64,000 nucleotides of DNA from Actinoplanes sp. SE50/110 (GCF_900119315.1 NZ_LT827010.1:5737001-5801000), one strand, 5' to 3'. Shown: positions 1 to 8,854, numbered from the stretch's first letter. Translations and numbers: made by a program. Notes: a model not told the origin generated them from the sequence alone.

Positions 1-133
1 CGACGAGACGCGCAAACCGATCGAGGTGGCCCAGGCGACCTGGCCCGGCCCGATGACCACGCTGACCGAGGAGTACCGGATCCCGTCGCCCACCCCCGAC
101 CCGGACCCGGATCCCGGCCTGGCGCTGGCCTGA
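1..133 (+). CDS. C-terminal end of a probable GntR-family regulator (partial)
   Basis: Only the last 43 codons lie in the window; reading frame 2 is open from base 2 to the TGA at 131-133. The peptide contains RKPIEVAQATWPGPMTTLTE and then EEYRIP, which resembles the end of the UTRA ligand-binding domain of GntR/HutC-type repressors, where a G-x-P-I/V-E-V-A strand precedes the last strand. It finishes in a Pro/Asp tail (PTPDPDPDPG). No DNA-binding part is visible, so the family call rests on one short stretch and is tentative. Confidence 0.4.
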   Translation, partial: DETRKPIEVAQATWPGPMTTLTEEYRIPSPTPDPDPDPGLALA

Positions 134-137
134 CCGG

Positions 138-1487
138 TCACGGGGCCAGCAGCGTGGTGAGCGCGGCGGTGAACGCGGCCGGTTCCTCGAACATCGCCCG
201 GTGTCCCGCGCCGGGGATCGTCACGAGGCGCTTGACGGGGGCGCGCAGCGTCGCGTACCAGTCGGCGAACAGGACGCTCAGGCCGCGCATCTCCCGGCCG
301 CCCTGCACGAAGTAGGCCGGCACCGCGAGTTCAGGCACGTCGCGGCGCAGATCGATGCCCTGCTCGCGGGGGTACAGCGCGGCCCAGGTGTCGACGATCG
401 CGTTCAGCGTGTGCGCCTTCTGCAGCAGCGTGTACTCCGGGCCGGAGACCTCCAGCGGGGCGGCCCGCTGCGCGTACGCCTCGTTCTCGTGCAGCAGGAA
501 CGGCTCGTACGCCCAGAAGCTGCGATACGGCGGCCGCCCCTGCCGCCGCAGGGTCCGCACCACGTCCGCCTTCCCGGTGGCGCGGGCCCAGGCCAGGATG
601 TCGTCGTAGAAGATCTGGTCGCTGGCCTCGACGTCGACCGCCTGCCCGGTGCCGACGTAGGCCGCGTACTTCTCCGGGTGCTGCCGGACCGCGAACACCG
701 CCAGCAGGGAGCCGCCGGAGTGGGCCAGCAGCACGATCCGGTCCCGCTGAAACCGGGACCGCAGATGATCGGTGACCGCCAGGATGTCCGCCACCGACCC
801 GGCCGGCGTCACGCTGGACACCGGGTCGAGGGCCGCATAGGACGCACCACCCCCGCGGCGCTCCATGGTGGCCACCACGAAGTGTGCCTCCAGCCCGGCC
901 AGGTGGGCCCGCATCGCGCCCAGCTCGGAGCCGCCGGGCGCGCCCGGGACGAACAGCAGGACCGGCCGGGTCCGGTCCCGGCCACGGATCATCACGGTGA
1001 GGCGGTGCCCGGCCGCCGGCACGGTGGTCAGCTCGGCGACGCCGCCCGGGATGCCGGGCGTGCGGGCCGGGATCGCCACCGCGACCAGGATCAGCAGCAG
1101 CACCAGCGTCCCCCCGCCGGCCAGGAACCGGCCGCGGCGGCGCCGGAAGCCGCATCCGTACGCCGCGGCGAGGGCCATCGGGAACACCGACAACAGGCCG
1201 TGCACGCCGCGCCCGGTGAGCGCGGTGACCACCCCGAGAAGACTCACGTGCGGCGGATCCGGCGGCACCCGGGACATCTCCAGGCACAGCACGTACCAGA
1301 TCGGGGTCAGGGGAATCGACCACCGCGAGCGCAGCACGCGGCCCGCGCCGAAGCCCACGCCGGCGCTGATCAGCACCGACCAGAGGGCCTCGGCACCGGT
1401 GAGCGGGCCGTGCGGGGTCCAGCGCGCGGCGACGACGCCCCAGGCAGCCGGGGCGAGCAGAACCGACAGTCGGCGGAAATCATGCAT
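138..1487 (-). CDS. Membrane-anchored alpha/beta hydrolase
   Basis: A 449-residue protein. The first ~160 residues are hydrophobic, with several predicted membrane helices; an alpha/beta-hydrolase domain follows from about residue 180. The nucleophile elbow is LLAHSGGS (G-x-S-x-G variant), a likely oxyanion strand is VLLFVPGAPGG, and the catalytic His is in IPGAGHRAMFEEP near the C-terminus. It probably hydrolyses an ester or amide at the membrane; the substrate is unknown. The start is ATG at 1487, because upstream in-frame codons lie inside the divergent kinase gene and read as shadow sequence. It diverges from the two-component pair at 1599-3451 across 111 bp, so it is a plausible target of that pair (inference). 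The stop is 4 bp from the end of the preceding partial gene. Confidence 0.8.
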   Translation of the reverse strand: MHDFRRLSVLLAPAAWGVVAARWTPHGPLTGAEALWSVLISAGVGFGAGRVLRSRWSIPLTPIWYVLCLEMSRVPPDPPHVSLLGVVTALTGRGVHGLLSVFPMALAAAYGCGFRRRRGRFLAGGGTLVLLLILVAVAIPARTPGIPGGVAELTTVPAAGHRLTVMIRGRDRTRPVLLFVPGAPGGSELGAMRAHLAGLEAHFVVATMERRGGGASYAALDPVSSVTPAGSVADILAVTDHLRSRFQRDRIVLLAHSGGSLLAVFAVRQHPEKYAAYVGTGQAVDVEASDQIFYDDILAWARATGKADVVRTLRRQGRPPYRSFWAYEPFLLHENEAYAQRAAPLEVSGPEYTLLQKAHTLNAIVDTWAALYPREQGIDLRRDVPELAVPAYFVQGGREMRGLSVLFADWYATLRAPVKRLVTIPGAGHRAMFEEPAAFTAALTTLLAP

Positions 1488-1598
1488 GCCGGCCAGGGTG
1501 ACCGCGGGCAGCAGCCCGCCGCACCGGCCGGCGGAACCGTGCGACCCCCTACTTTGGCAGGGTGCCGGCGGCCGGGCCCGCGGCCTAGTCTCGGCGGC

Positions 1599-2753
1599 AT
1601 GCTGCTCCTGCTGCTGGTATCCGATCCGGGTGGGCCGCGCGCCGCCGTCCGGGACCGGCTCGCCGATGCCGTCGCGATCGCGCTCGCGCTGCTCTACGGC
1701 GCGACGATGATGCTGCTCGGCGACGCGATGCGCCCCGGGGCGGCGATCCCGTGGCCGGCCGACCTGGCGCTCGGCGTGCTCGGCGCGGCCGCGCTGCTGT
1801 TCCGACGGCGGCATCCGCTCGCCGTGCTGCTGGCGCTGCTGCCGCTCGGGGCGGTGTCGGTGACCGCCACCGGACCGGTCCTGGTGGCGCTGTTCACCGC
1901 CGCGATCCGGCTGCGCTTCCCGCTGGTGCTGGCGCTGGGCGCGGTCAACCTCGCCACCGGCGGGCTGTACTTCGTGCTGCAGCAGCGCCCGGCCTACGAC
2001 GTCTGGGTCGACTTCGTGGTCCGCGGGGTGATCACGACGGCGGCGCTGGGCTGGGGGTCGTTCGTGCGGGCCTACCGGCGGCTGACCACCTCGCTGCGCG
2101 AGCACGCCGCACGGCTGGAGGCGGACCGGCATCTGGGTGCGGAGCGGGCCCGGCTGGCCGAGCGGGCCCGGATCGCCCGGGAGATGCACGACGTGCTCGC
2201 CCACCGGATGTCGCTGATCAGTCTGCACGCCGGCGCGCTGGAGGTACGGGCGGCGCTGCGGCCGGAGGAGCTGCGCGTGGCGGCCGGGGCGATCCGCACC
2301 GGCGCGCACGAGGCGCTGGAGGAGTTGCGCGCGGTGGTCGGGGTGCCGCGGGGGCGCCCGGAGCCGCCGCAGCCCGGCCTCGCCGACGTGGCGGACCTGG
2401 TGGCGAGCGTGCGGGCGGCCGGGATGCGGGTCGGTTTCGACAGCACGGTGCCGGCCGGGGCGCCCGTGGTGCTGGGGCGCACCGCCTACCGGATCGTGCA
2501 GGAGGGGCTGACGAACGCGCGACGGCACGGGTCGGAGCCGGCCGCGACGGTGCGCATGGCGGGCGCCGCCGGCCGCGGCCTGCGGATCACGATCATCAAC
2601 CCGATCGGCGGTACGCCGGATCCGGCGCCGCCGCGCACCGGCCTCGGCCTGGTCGGGATCGGCGAGCGGGTGGCCCTGGCCGGCGGGGAGTTCCGCTACG
2701 GCGCGGAGCGCGACGTGTTCCGCCTGGAGGCGGAGCTGCCGTGGCCGGCCTGA
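1599..2753 (+). CDS. NarL-type sensor histidine kinase (HisKA_3)
   Basis: A 384-residue kinase. Residues 1-155 hold four or five hydrophobic segments with little extracytoplasmic loop, suggesting it senses within or at the membrane. A short coiled coil (160-190) leads to the HisKA_3 dimerisation helix with the phosphoacceptor in REMHDVLAHRMS (His197). The ATPase domain has the N box QEGLTNARRHG (Asn306) and a glycine-rich GLGLVGIGERV box. The start is the first ATG after a short spacer (GGCGGC-ATG); no strong Shine-Dalgarno is present. The next gene, a response regulator, begins before this one ends, so the two are translationally coupled. The signal is unknown. Confidence 0.88.
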   Translation: MLLLLLVSDPGGPRAAVRDRLADAVAIALALLYGATMMLLGDAMRPGAAIPWPADLALGVLGAAALLFRRRHPLAVLLALLPLGAVSVTATGPVLVALFTAAIRLRFPLVLALGAVNLATGGLYFVLQQRPAYDVWVDFVVRGVITTAALGWGSFVRAYRRLTTSLREHAARLEADRHLGAERARLAERARIAREMHDVLAHRMSLISLHAGALEVRAALRPEELRVAAGAIRTGAHEALEELRAVVGVPRGRPEPPQPGLADVADLVASVRAAGMRVGFDSTVPAGAPVVLGRTAYRIVQEGLTNARRHGSEPAATVRMAGAAGRGLRITIINPIGGTPDPAPPRTGLGLVGIGERVALAGGEFRYGAERDVFRLEAELPWPA

Positions 2754-3451
2754 CGGGCGATCCCGATTCTCCCGCGGCCGCCGGCGACGGCGGGGTGCGG
2801 CCGATCCGGGTGGCGATCGTGGACGACGATCCGCTGGTGCGGGCCGGGCTGCGGATCCTGGTGGGCGGTTCGCCGGAGATCGAGGTGGTGGCCGAGGCGG
2901 CAGACGGCGCGGAGGCGATCCGGGCCGCGCAGGCGCACTGGCCGGACGTGATGCTGATGGACGTGCGGATGCCGCGGGTGGACGGCCTGGTCGCGACGCG
3001 GCGGATCCGGGAGCGGGCGGGTGCTCCGCAGGTGATCGTGCTGACCACCTTCGACGTGGACGACTACGTGCTGGAGGCGCTGCGGGGCGGGGCGAGCGGG
3101 TTCCTGCTGAAGGACACGCCGCCGCTGGAGATCCTGGCGGCGGTGCGGACGGTGGCCGCGGGGAAGGCGATCCTCTCCCCCGGGGTGATCCGGCGGCTGA
3201 TCGATCACGTCGCCGATCCGGCGGCGGGGACCCGGCGGGCCCGGGCGCGGGGCCGGCTGGACGACCTCACCGGCCGGGAGCGGGAGGTCGCGGTGCTGGT
3301 GGGGCAGGGCTGCGCGAACGCGGAGATCGCCGCCCGGCTGGGCATGAGCGTGCCGACCGCGAAGGGGCACGTGTCCCGGTTGCTGACCAAGCTGGACCTG
3401 AACAACCGGGTGCAGATCGCTCTCCTGGTGCACGACGCCGAGCTGATCTGA
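2741..3451 (+). CDS. NarL/FixJ-family response regulator
   Basis: The receiver domain (about residues 22-140) shows the acidic pocket VAIVDDDPLVRAGL, the phosphoacceptor in LMDVRMP (Asp74), and the conserved Thr and Lys (LTTFDVDDYV, FLLKDTPP). A LuxR-type helix-turn-helix closes the protein (DLTGREREVAVLVGQG, ANAEIAARLGMS). The chosen GTG at 2741 has a GGCGGAG-like site 5 nt upstream and overlaps the kinase gene by 13 bp; a GTG at 2795 (VRPIRVAIVDDD) would give a tighter receiver domain and is a real alternative. It is the cognate partner of the preceding kinase; the divergent hydrolase is a candidate target. Confidence 0.88.
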   Translation: MAGLTGDPDSPAAAGDGGVRPIRVAIVDDDPLVRAGLRILVGGSPEIEVVAEAADGAEAIRAAQAHWPDVMLMDVRMPRVDGLVATRRIRERAGAPQVIVLTTFDVDDYVLEALRGGASGFLLKDTPPLEILAAVRTVAAGKAILSPGVIRRLIDHVADPAAGTRRARARGRLDDLTGREREVAVLVGQGCANAEIAARLGMSVPTAKGHVSRLLTKLDLNNRVQIALLVHDAELI

Positions 3452-3572
3452 TCGGCCGGCGGGAGGTCTACCGCTTCGATGCCTATCTGATCGGGCAGAC
3501 ATATCTGCGCGACCCCTTGTCAGCCACGCCGGCCATCAAAGAGCCGGGTGCCGAACCGGCCGAGAAAAAGCT

Positions 3573-3606
3573 CAGACCCGAGGAGCCGAAAGGCTCCTCG
3601 GGTCTG
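3573..3606 (-). terminator. Intrinsic terminator of the small secreted-protein gene
   Basis: A perfect 15-bp stem (CAGACCCGAGGAGCC and its complement) with a four-base GAAA/TTTC loop. Read on the minus strand it is followed by AGCTTTTTCTC, a short T tract, so it fits the minus-strand gene ending at 3658. It may also stop plus-strand transcripts from the response regulator ending at 3451. Confidence 0.88.
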
Positions 3607-3657
3607 TGGCTTACCGCCGCGGGTCCGGAATTCCGGTTCCCGCGAGCATCGGCTTCA

Positions 3658-3948
3658 TCAGAAGCCGAACGGCCCGCCGTTGATGTTGATCAGGCCGACC
3701 TGGGTGTTGTTCTGGTAGTACAAGTCGTTGTCTTCGTAGCCGACCGGGTAGCCGTACTCGTAGCCCCCCGGGTACCAGCCACCCCCGCTGGCGTGGCCGT
3801 ACGCGGCACCGTGCCCGTATCCGTGGACAGCCGCGGCGCCGTAGTTCTTCTTGCAGTGGGTGCCGGCCGCCGAGGCAGGGGCAGCGAGTGCGAGGCTCGC
3901 GCCGGTGGCCAGGAACAGACCGGCGAGGTACATAGCCGGACGACGCAT
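3658..3948 (-). CDS. Small secreted Gly/Tyr-rich protein, function unknown
   Basis: A 96-residue protein. An N-terminal signal peptide (MRRPAMYLAGLFLATGASLA) ends in AAPASAA, a good signal peptidase I site. The mature part begins GTHCKKNYG and is rich in Gly, Tyr, His and Asn (HGYGHGAAYGHASGGGWYP, GGYEYGYPVGYEDNDLYY), ending NNTQVGLININGGPFGF. The Q-V-x-L-I-N end faintly recalls the GNxxxIPV/NV logic of small actinomycete surface proteins, but it is not a chaplin by pattern. The start at 3948 is favoured by AAAGGAA upstream; a longer frame to 4005 would hide the signal peptide. It stands alone, with its own terminator and a comparatively AT-rich upstream region. Confidence 0.75.
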   Translation of the reverse strand: MRRPAMYLAGLFLATGASLALAAPASAAGTHCKKNYGAAAVHGYGHGAAYGHASGGGWYPGGYEYGYPVGYEDNDLYYQNNTQVGLININGGPFGF

Positions 3949-4184
3949 GTTGGTTCCTTTCGGACGTTGGTTTGACCTCCGAAAGCATGTCGCGGCAGCC
4001 GCCACAATGCACGGATTTCCGACGAATAAAACCGTAAAGTGCGTTATTTAGCCGAATTGCCGCGACGCGCCGTGATCAACGTCTAGAGTCCGTCCGGGGG
4101 GTGCTTTCTCGCCGCCCGAAACCGCGCCCGATACCCGCGGAGAAGCCGGAATAACGCGCCACCCGGAAGCTATTCCGGCTACGC
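3949..4184. other. AT-richer intergenic stretch, probable promoter region
   Basis: No gene is visible between the secreted-protein start (3948) and the mshC terminator. The part around 4010-4060 (cgaataaaac, gttatttagccgaatt) is clearly less GC-rich than its surroundings. It is the likely promoter zone for the minus-strand secreted protein. No exact -35/-10 pair is convincing. Confidence 0.4.
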
Positions 4185-4219
4185 GAACGGCCCGCCCGAA
4201 AAGGTCGGACGGGCCGTTC
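4185..4219 (-). terminator. Hairpin downstream of mshC
   Basis: Inverted repeat GAACGGCCCG (4185-4194) and CGGGCCGTTC (4210-4219) around a 15-base loop, 62 bp after the mshC stop on the minus strand. There is no T tract, as is common for actinobacterial terminators. Confidence 0.7.
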
Positions 4220-4280
4220 ACTCAGCATCGGCACCATCACCGAAGCGGCATGCGACACCGCCCGGTGACGGCCGGCGGAC

Positions 4281-5531
4281 TCAGAGCCGGACGCCCAGCA
4301 GCGCGTCGACGGTCTGCGCCATCAGCGCCGGACCCGCGGTGTCGTCCCCGGCCCCGGACAGCGCCGCCTCGACCCACGCGTCGACCACGGCCAGCGCCGC
4401 GGGCGCGTCCAGGTCGTCGGTGAGGGCCTCGCGGACCGCGCCGAGCAGCCCCGTGCCGGACGGACCGGCCGGCGCGGCCGCCGCCTCCCGCCAGCGGGCC
4501 AGCCGCTGCTCGCCCGCCTTGCGCACCTCGTCGGTCCACTCCCGGTCGGCGCGGTAGTGCCCGGTGAGCAGCCCGAGCCGGACCGCCATCGGGTCGATCC
4601 CGTCGGCCCGCAGCCGGGAGACGAAGACCAGGTTGCCCTTGGACTTCGACATCTTCTCCCCGTCCAGGCCGATCATGCCGGCGTGCACGTAGTGCCCGGC
4701 GAACGGCGCCGCGCCGGTGAGCACCTCGGCGTGCGCCGCCGAGCACTCGTGGTGCGGGTAGAGCAGGTCGCTGCCGCCACCCTGCACGTCGATCGTGTCA
4801 CCGAGCAGGTTGAGCGCGATGGTGGCGCACTCGATGTGCCAGCCGGGACGGCCCGGGCCGAGGTCGCCGCCGTCCCAGACCGGCTCGCCGTCGCGGGCCC
4901 CGCGCCACAGCAACGGGTCGAGCGGATCGCGTTTGCCGGGGCGGCCGGGGTCGCCGCCACGCTCGGCGGAGAGCTCGGTCATCTCGGGGCGGGACAGGTT
5001 CGACTCGTAGCCCCAGCGGGGTGCGGCGGTGATGTCGAAGTAGACGTCGCCGGTGCCGTCGTCGAGACGGTACGCCGCGCCATTGGCGACCAGGTCGCGG
5101 ACGTGCCCCGCAATCGCCGGGATGGACTCGACGGCGCCGACGTAGTGGGCCGGCGGGATGATCCGCAGCGCCTCCATGTCCTCGCGGAACAGGGCGGTCT
5201 CGCGCATCGCCAGGACGACCCAGTCCTCACCGTCGCGCTCGGCGCGCTCCAGCAGCGGGTCGTCGATGTCGGTCACGTTCTGCACGTAGGTGACCGGGTG
5301 CCCGGCGTCCCGCCACAGACGGTTGACCAGGTCGAACGCGATCATCGTGGCGGCGTGGCCGAGGTGGGTGGCGTCGTAGGGGGTGATGCCACAGACATAC
5401 ATCGTCGCGGCGCCGCCGGCCGCGCCGCCCGCCGTGACCGGATGCACCGACCGGCGCGCCGAGTCGTACAGCTTCAGCGTGGGGGCGTCCCCCGGCAGGG
5501 TCGGCACGTCATGCCCGGTCCAAGCGTCCAT
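4281..5531 (-). CDS. mshC: Mycothiol ligase MshC (cysteine:GlcN-Ins ligase)
   Basis: A 416-residue class I aminoacyl-tRNA-synthetase-like enzyme that joins cysteine, via cysteinyl-adenylate, to 1-D-myo-inosityl 2-amino-2-deoxy-alpha-D-glucopyranoside, the third step of mycothiol synthesis in the cytoplasm. The HIGH-equivalent is GITPYDATHLGHAA (48-61) and the KMSKS loop is GEKMSKSKGN (about 291-300). Likely zinc/cysteine-binding residues are Cys47, Cys235 (HIECA) and His260 in the YPHHE stretch. It differs from true CysRS by the MshC-type T-P-Y-D signature and by its length (CysRS is about 460 residues). The start MDAWTGHDV is typical for MshC. It ends the run of genes from 8854 to 4281, an arrangement conserved in actinobacteria. 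Confidence 0.96.
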   Translation of the reverse strand: MDAWTGHDVPTLPGDAPTLKLYDSARRSVHPVTAGGAAGGAATMYVCGITPYDATHLGHAATMIAFDLVNRLWRDAGHPVTYVQNVTDIDDPLLERAERDGEDWVVLAMRETALFREDMEALRIIPPAHYVGAVESIPAIAGHVRDLVANGAAYRLDDGTGDVYFDITAAPRWGYESNLSRPEMTELSAERGGDPGRPGKRDPLDPLLWRGARDGEPVWDGGDLGPGRPGWHIECATIALNLLGDTIDVQGGGSDLLYPHHECSAAHAEVLTGAAPFAGHYVHAGMIGLDGEKMSKSKGNLVFVSRLRADGIDPMAVRLGLLTGHYRADREWTDEVRKAGEQRLARWREAAAAPAGPSGTGLLGAVREALTDDLDAPAALAVVDAWVEAALSGAGDDTAGPALMAQTVDALLGVRL

Positions 5532-5585
5532 CCCCGGAGCCTATCCAGCCCCTCGGACAGTTTTCCGGGGGCGTGACGTAAACCT

Positions 5586-6401
5586 CTAGATCGGCGGCCA
5601 CGGGATGGCCGGCCAGTCGGTCGGCGGTTTCGGGAAGCGGCCGGCCCGCAGCAGCCGTTTCACCCGCAGCCGGACGTGCTGCACCTCGGCGACGGTCAGG
5701 TGCTCCTCCAGCGCCTCGCCGAGCGGCCCGTCCAAGCCCGCCGCGAGCCGGCCGAGCACCTCGGCGGCCTCGGCGGGCAGCGGCTTGCCGGTCCAGCCCC
5801 ACAGCACGGTGCGCAGCTTGTTCTCCACGTGGAAGCTGACGCCGTGGTCGACGCCGTGCACCGTGCCGGTCGACGGGTAGAGCACGTGGCCGCCCTTGCG
5901 GTCGGCGTTGTTGATCACCGCGTCGAAGACGGCGAGCCGGGCCAGGCGGGGGTCGTCGGCGTGCGCCAGCGCGTAGGCGTCGCCGTCGTCGTCCCGGGCC
6001 GCGGCCACCGGAAACCATCCCGCCGGCACGTCGTAGGCCGGCACGAACCCGATCAGTGACTCGGCCGCCTCCGGCTCGTCGATCCAGAGCTGCAGCATGC
6101 CGGGGCCGAGCGGGCCGTCCCGCAGGATCGTCGGTGGCACCAGGTCCCACCCGGTGGCCTGGGACACCAGGTAGGCCGACACCTCGCGGCCGGCCAGCGT
6201 GCCGTCCGGGAAGTCCCAGAGCGGGCGCTCGCCGCGGACCGGCTTGTAGACGCACCGGCGGGTGAGCCCGGCCAGGCTGATCTCGGCGCGCAGCGTCGTG
6301 TTCGACGCGTCGACCAGCCGGCCCTCGATCTCGATCTGCCCGCGGGCCAGCAGCTCCAGGGCGTCGGCCTCGGCGAGCACCTCGGTCGGCTCGGCTGTCA
6401 C
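5586..6401 (-). CDS. SCO1664-family protein (PI3/4-kinase-like fold)
   Basis: A 271-residue conserved actinobacterial protein of the family found beside mshC and DUF3090. The sequence carries kinase-like features: a nucleotide-binding strand with Lys (RRCVYKPVRGERPLWDFPDG), a catalytic-loop-like segment (VFDAVINNADRKGGHVL) and a D-H-G motif (VHGVDHGVSFHVENKLR), as in PI3/PI4-kinase-like and HipA-like folds. The substrate is unknown. The GTG start at 6401 overlaps the DUF3090 stop as GTGA, so the two are translationally coupled; the longer upstream frame only reads into DUF3090. Confidence 0.85.
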   Translation of the reverse strand: MTAEPTEVLAEADALELLARGQIEIEGRLVDASNTTLRAEISLAGLTRRCVYKPVRGERPLWDFPDGTLAGREVSAYLVSQATGWDLVPPTILRDGPLGPGMLQLWIDEPEAAESLIGFVPAYDVPAGWFPVAAARDDDGDAYALAHADDPRLARLAVFDAVINNADRKGGHVLYPSTGTVHGVDHGVSFHVENKLRTVLWGWTGKPLPAEAAEVLGRLAAGLDGPLGEALEEHLTVAEVQHVRLRVKRLLRAGRFPKPPTDWPAIPWPPI

Positions 6402-7000
6402 CGGTGGTAACCGTTGTGCCGGGGGCAGAGGTGGCCGCCCGGGTCGAGCGGCTGGCCGCAGAGCGGGCACGGCGGCCGGCCGGCGGCGACCACGCGGCGG
6501 GCCCGGTCGATGAACGCCCGGGTGGCCTCGGGGGTCAGCCGGACCCGGAGCCGGTCGAGGTCGTCGTCGGGCTCGTCGTCCTCGTCCTCGTCGTCGCCCT
6601 CGTCCTCGGTGTCGTCCTCGGCGAGCGGGTCGCCGGAGATCTCGACCTCGGCCTCGCCGGCCTCGATCGCCTCGATCACCACGGTGGCCGTGTCGACGTC
6701 GAAGGCCAGTCCCAGCGTGCCGACCCGGAACTCCTCGTCGACCGGGGTGTCCAGCGGCTCGTTGTCGTGCACGGCCAGCAGCGGGGCCTCGGGCAGGGTG
6801 ACCCCGAACCGCTTGTTCGCCTCCAGCAGGAGCTCTTCGAGCTTCTCGGCGAGCAGTGACACCTGGACCTTCTCCAGGGCGACACTGATCACCCGGCCGC
6901 CACCGCGGGCCTGCAGGTAGAACGTCCGGTCCCCGGGCTCGCCCACCGTCCCGGCGACGAACCGCTCGGGCGGCTCGAAGGCATGCACTTGGTGGGTCAT
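6398..7000 (-). CDS. DUF3090 family protein
   Basis: A 200-residue protein of the actinobacterial DUF3090 (TIGR03847) type. The N-terminus MTHQVHAFEPPERFVAGTVG and the strand DRTFYLQARGGGRVISVALE are characteristic. A very acidic stretch (about 128-150, EDDTEDEGDDEDEDDEPDDD) is followed by a C-terminal zinc-ribbon-like pair, CPLC and CPRH. The biochemical role is unknown. The start is ATG at 7000; in-frame codons further upstream (to 7078) lack family similarity. It overlaps the next gene by 4 bp and follows the phosphomutase gene after a 109-bp gap. Confidence 0.88.
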   Translation of the reverse strand: MTHQVHAFEPPERFVAGTVGEPGDRTFYLQARGGGRVISVALEKVQVSLLAEKLEELLLEANKRFGVTLPEAPLLAVHDNEPLDTPVDEEFRVGTLGLAFDVDTATVVIEAIEAGEAEVEISGDPLAEDDTEDEGDDEDEDDEPDDDLDRLRVRLTPEATRAFIDRARRVVAAGRPPCPLCGQPLDPGGHLCPRHNGYHR

Positions 7001-7109
7001 GGAACCAACCCTAGCCATCCACGGCCGCCCGCGCCCGGCCCGACGACCCCGGTTCGCCCTGGGCGCAATAGGGTGCACGCTGCGGCGACAGCCCGATCAC
7101 GCTCGGTCG

Positions 7110-7802
7110 TCAGACGCCGCCTCCGGCGCCGCCGCCGACCGCCGCGTCACTGCTCTCGGCGGGCTTGTCCCCATCGATTTTCGGCGGTACGAGGGAGGCC
7201 AGCTCGCCGGTGTCGTTCACCCGGACGAGGAACGGCCGGGTCGACGTGTACCGGATCACCGTGATCGATGCCGGGTCGGCGACGATCCGCTGGAACTGGT
7301 CGAGGTGCAGCCCCATCGCGTCGGCCACGATGGCCTTGATCACATCGCCGTGGCTGCAGGCCAGCCAGATCGCCCCGGCCCCGTGCTCGGCGGTGACCCG
7401 GGCGTCCCAGTCGCGGATCGCCGCGACGCCGCGCGCCGACATGGCGGCCATCGACTCGCCGCCGGGGAAGGTGACCGCGCTGGGGTGCTGCTGCACCACC
7501 GGCCAGAGCGGCTCCTTGGCCAACTCCTTGAGCGGGCGGCCCTCCCACTCGCCGTACCCGCACTCGATCAGCCCGTCCTCCAGCACCGGGGTGACCCCGG
7601 GCAGCGCCAGCTCGACGGTCTGCCGGCAGCGGATCAGCGGGCTGGACACCACGGCCGCCAGGGGCAGGCCGCGGAGCCGGCCGGCGACCCGGCCGGACTG
7701 GGTGCGGCCGGTCTCGTCGAGCTCGACCGGGCGGCGGCCGGCCAGCTCGCCGGTGGCGTTCGCGGTGGTGCGGCCGTGCCGCAGCAACAGGACGGTGGCC
7801 AC
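7110..7802 (-). CDS. MSMEG_4193-type phosphomutase (histidine phosphatase family)
   Basis: A 230-residue member of the histidine phosphatase/phosphoglycerate mutase superfamily. The catalytic motif VLLLRHGRTTANA sits at the extreme N-terminus, the second His is in LACSHGDVIKA, and the acid/base Glu is probably in DGLIECGYGEWEGRP. The TIGR03848-like family co-occurs with DUF3090 and SCO1664-type genes. The true substrate is unknown. The GTG start at 7802 shares one base with the TAG stop of the upstream oxidoreductase. The C-terminal tail is Gly/Ala-rich. Confidence 0.87.
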   Translation of the reverse strand: MATVLLLRHGRTTANATGELAGRRPVELDETGRTQSGRVAGRLRGLPLAAVVSSPLIRCRQTVELALPGVTPVLEDGLIECGYGEWEGRPLKELAKEPLWPVVQQHPSAVTFPGGESMAAMSARGVAAIRDWDARVTAEHGAGAIWLACSHGDVIKAIVADAMGLHLDQFQRIVADPASITVIRYTSTRPFLVRVNDTGELASLVPPKIDGDKPAESSDAAVGGGAGGGV

Positions 7803-8854
7803 TAGCGGGCCACGCCGGACTCTTCGTACGCCTCGGCGACCACGCGCAACGTGTCGAGGCCGGACTGCAGGTCGCCGACGTACGGGCTGATCGACAGGGT
7901 GCCGACGCCGGCCGCCGCGTACTCCCTGATCCGTTTGGTGATCTGCGCCTTGTTGCCGATGATCGAGGTGCGTTCGATGAACTCCTGGGGCACCGCCTCG
8001 GCCGCCTCGGCCACCTGCCTGTTCAGGTACAGATCCTGGACGCGGCGCGCGGCGTCCGCGTACCCCATCCGTACCGCAAGCTGGTTGTAGAAGTTCTGCT
8101 CCCGGCTGCCCATCCCGCCGATGTAGAGCGCGGCGTACCACCGGACCACGTCGGCGCAGGCCGAGATGTCGTCGCCGACCACCACCGGCACGCTGGGCGC
8201 CACGTCGAAGCCGGCCAGGCCCTGACCGTGCCGGGCGCGACCGGCGGCGATGTGCCGCAGCTGGTCGTCGGCGGCGTCCGGGGCGAAGAAGATGGCCAGC
8301 CAGCCGTCCGCGACCTCGCCGGCGAGCTCCAGATTCTTCGGCCCGACGGCGGCCAGGTAGATCGGGATCTCGGTGCGCGGCGGGTGGAAGCCGAGCTTGA
8401 TCGCCTTGCCGGCGCCGCCGGGCAGCGGCAGCTGGTAGTGCTCGCCGTCGTACTGCACCCGGTCGCGGCGCAGCGCCATCTTGACGATGTCGACATACTC
8501 CCTGGTCCGGGCGAGCGGCTTGGCGAATCTCACGCCGTGCCAGCCCTCCGAGACCTGCGGGCCGGAGACGCCGAGGCCGAGCCGGAACCGGCTGCCGGAC
8601 AGGGTGTCCAGGGTGGCCGCGGTCATCGCGGTCATCGCCGGGGTGCGGGCCGGGATCTGCAGCACCGCCGAGCCGATGTCGATCCGTTCCGTCTGGCCGG
8701 CGATCCAGGCCAGCATGCTGACCGTGTCCGATCCGTACGCCTCGGCGGCCCAGACCACCGCGTAGCCGAGCCGGTCGGCCTCCCGGGCCATGGCGAGGTG
8801 GTCGGCGGGCGTGCTCCACGCCGTCTGGTAGCCGAGACTGAGTCCGAGCCGCAC
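7802..8854 (-). CDS. LLM-class F420-dependent oxidoreductase
   Basis: A 350-residue luciferase-like (TIM-barrel) flavin/F420 enzyme. The start MRLGLSLGYQT, the SGSRFRLGLGVSGPQVSEGW strand and the IPIYLAAVGPKNLELAGEVADGW segment are typical of actinobacterial F420-dependent reductases. These transfer hydride from F420H2 to unknown small molecules. The GTG start at 8854 has AGGGCAGGG upstream. It heads the minus-strand run that ends with mshC and is adjacent by 1 bp to the phosphomutase. Whether it contributes to thiol metabolism is not known. Confidence 0.9.
   Translation of the reverse strand: MRLGLSLGYQTAWSTPADHLAMAREADRLGYAVVWAAEAYGSDTVSMLAWIAGQTERIDIGSAVLQIPARTPAMTAMTAATLDTLSGSRFRLGLGVSGPQVSEGWHGVRFAKPLARTREYVDIVKMALRRDRVQYDGEHYQLPLPGGAGKAIKLGFHPPRTEIPIYLAAVGPKNLELAGEVADGWLAIFFAPDAADDQLRHIAAGRARHGQGLAGFDVAPSVPVVVGDDISACADVVRWYAALYIGGMGSREQNFYNQLAVRMGYADAARRVQDLYLNRQVAEAAEAVPQEFIERTSIIGNKAQITKRIREYAAAGVGTLSISPYVGDLQSGLDTLRVVAEAYEESGVAR

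Noticed and set aside
138..2528. A 796-codon minus-strand frame continuing far upstream of the hydrolase
   Set aside because: Residues before the MHDFRR start are Arg/Pro/His/Gln-rich shadow sequence opposite the histidine kinase gene; only the part below 1487 has family similarity.
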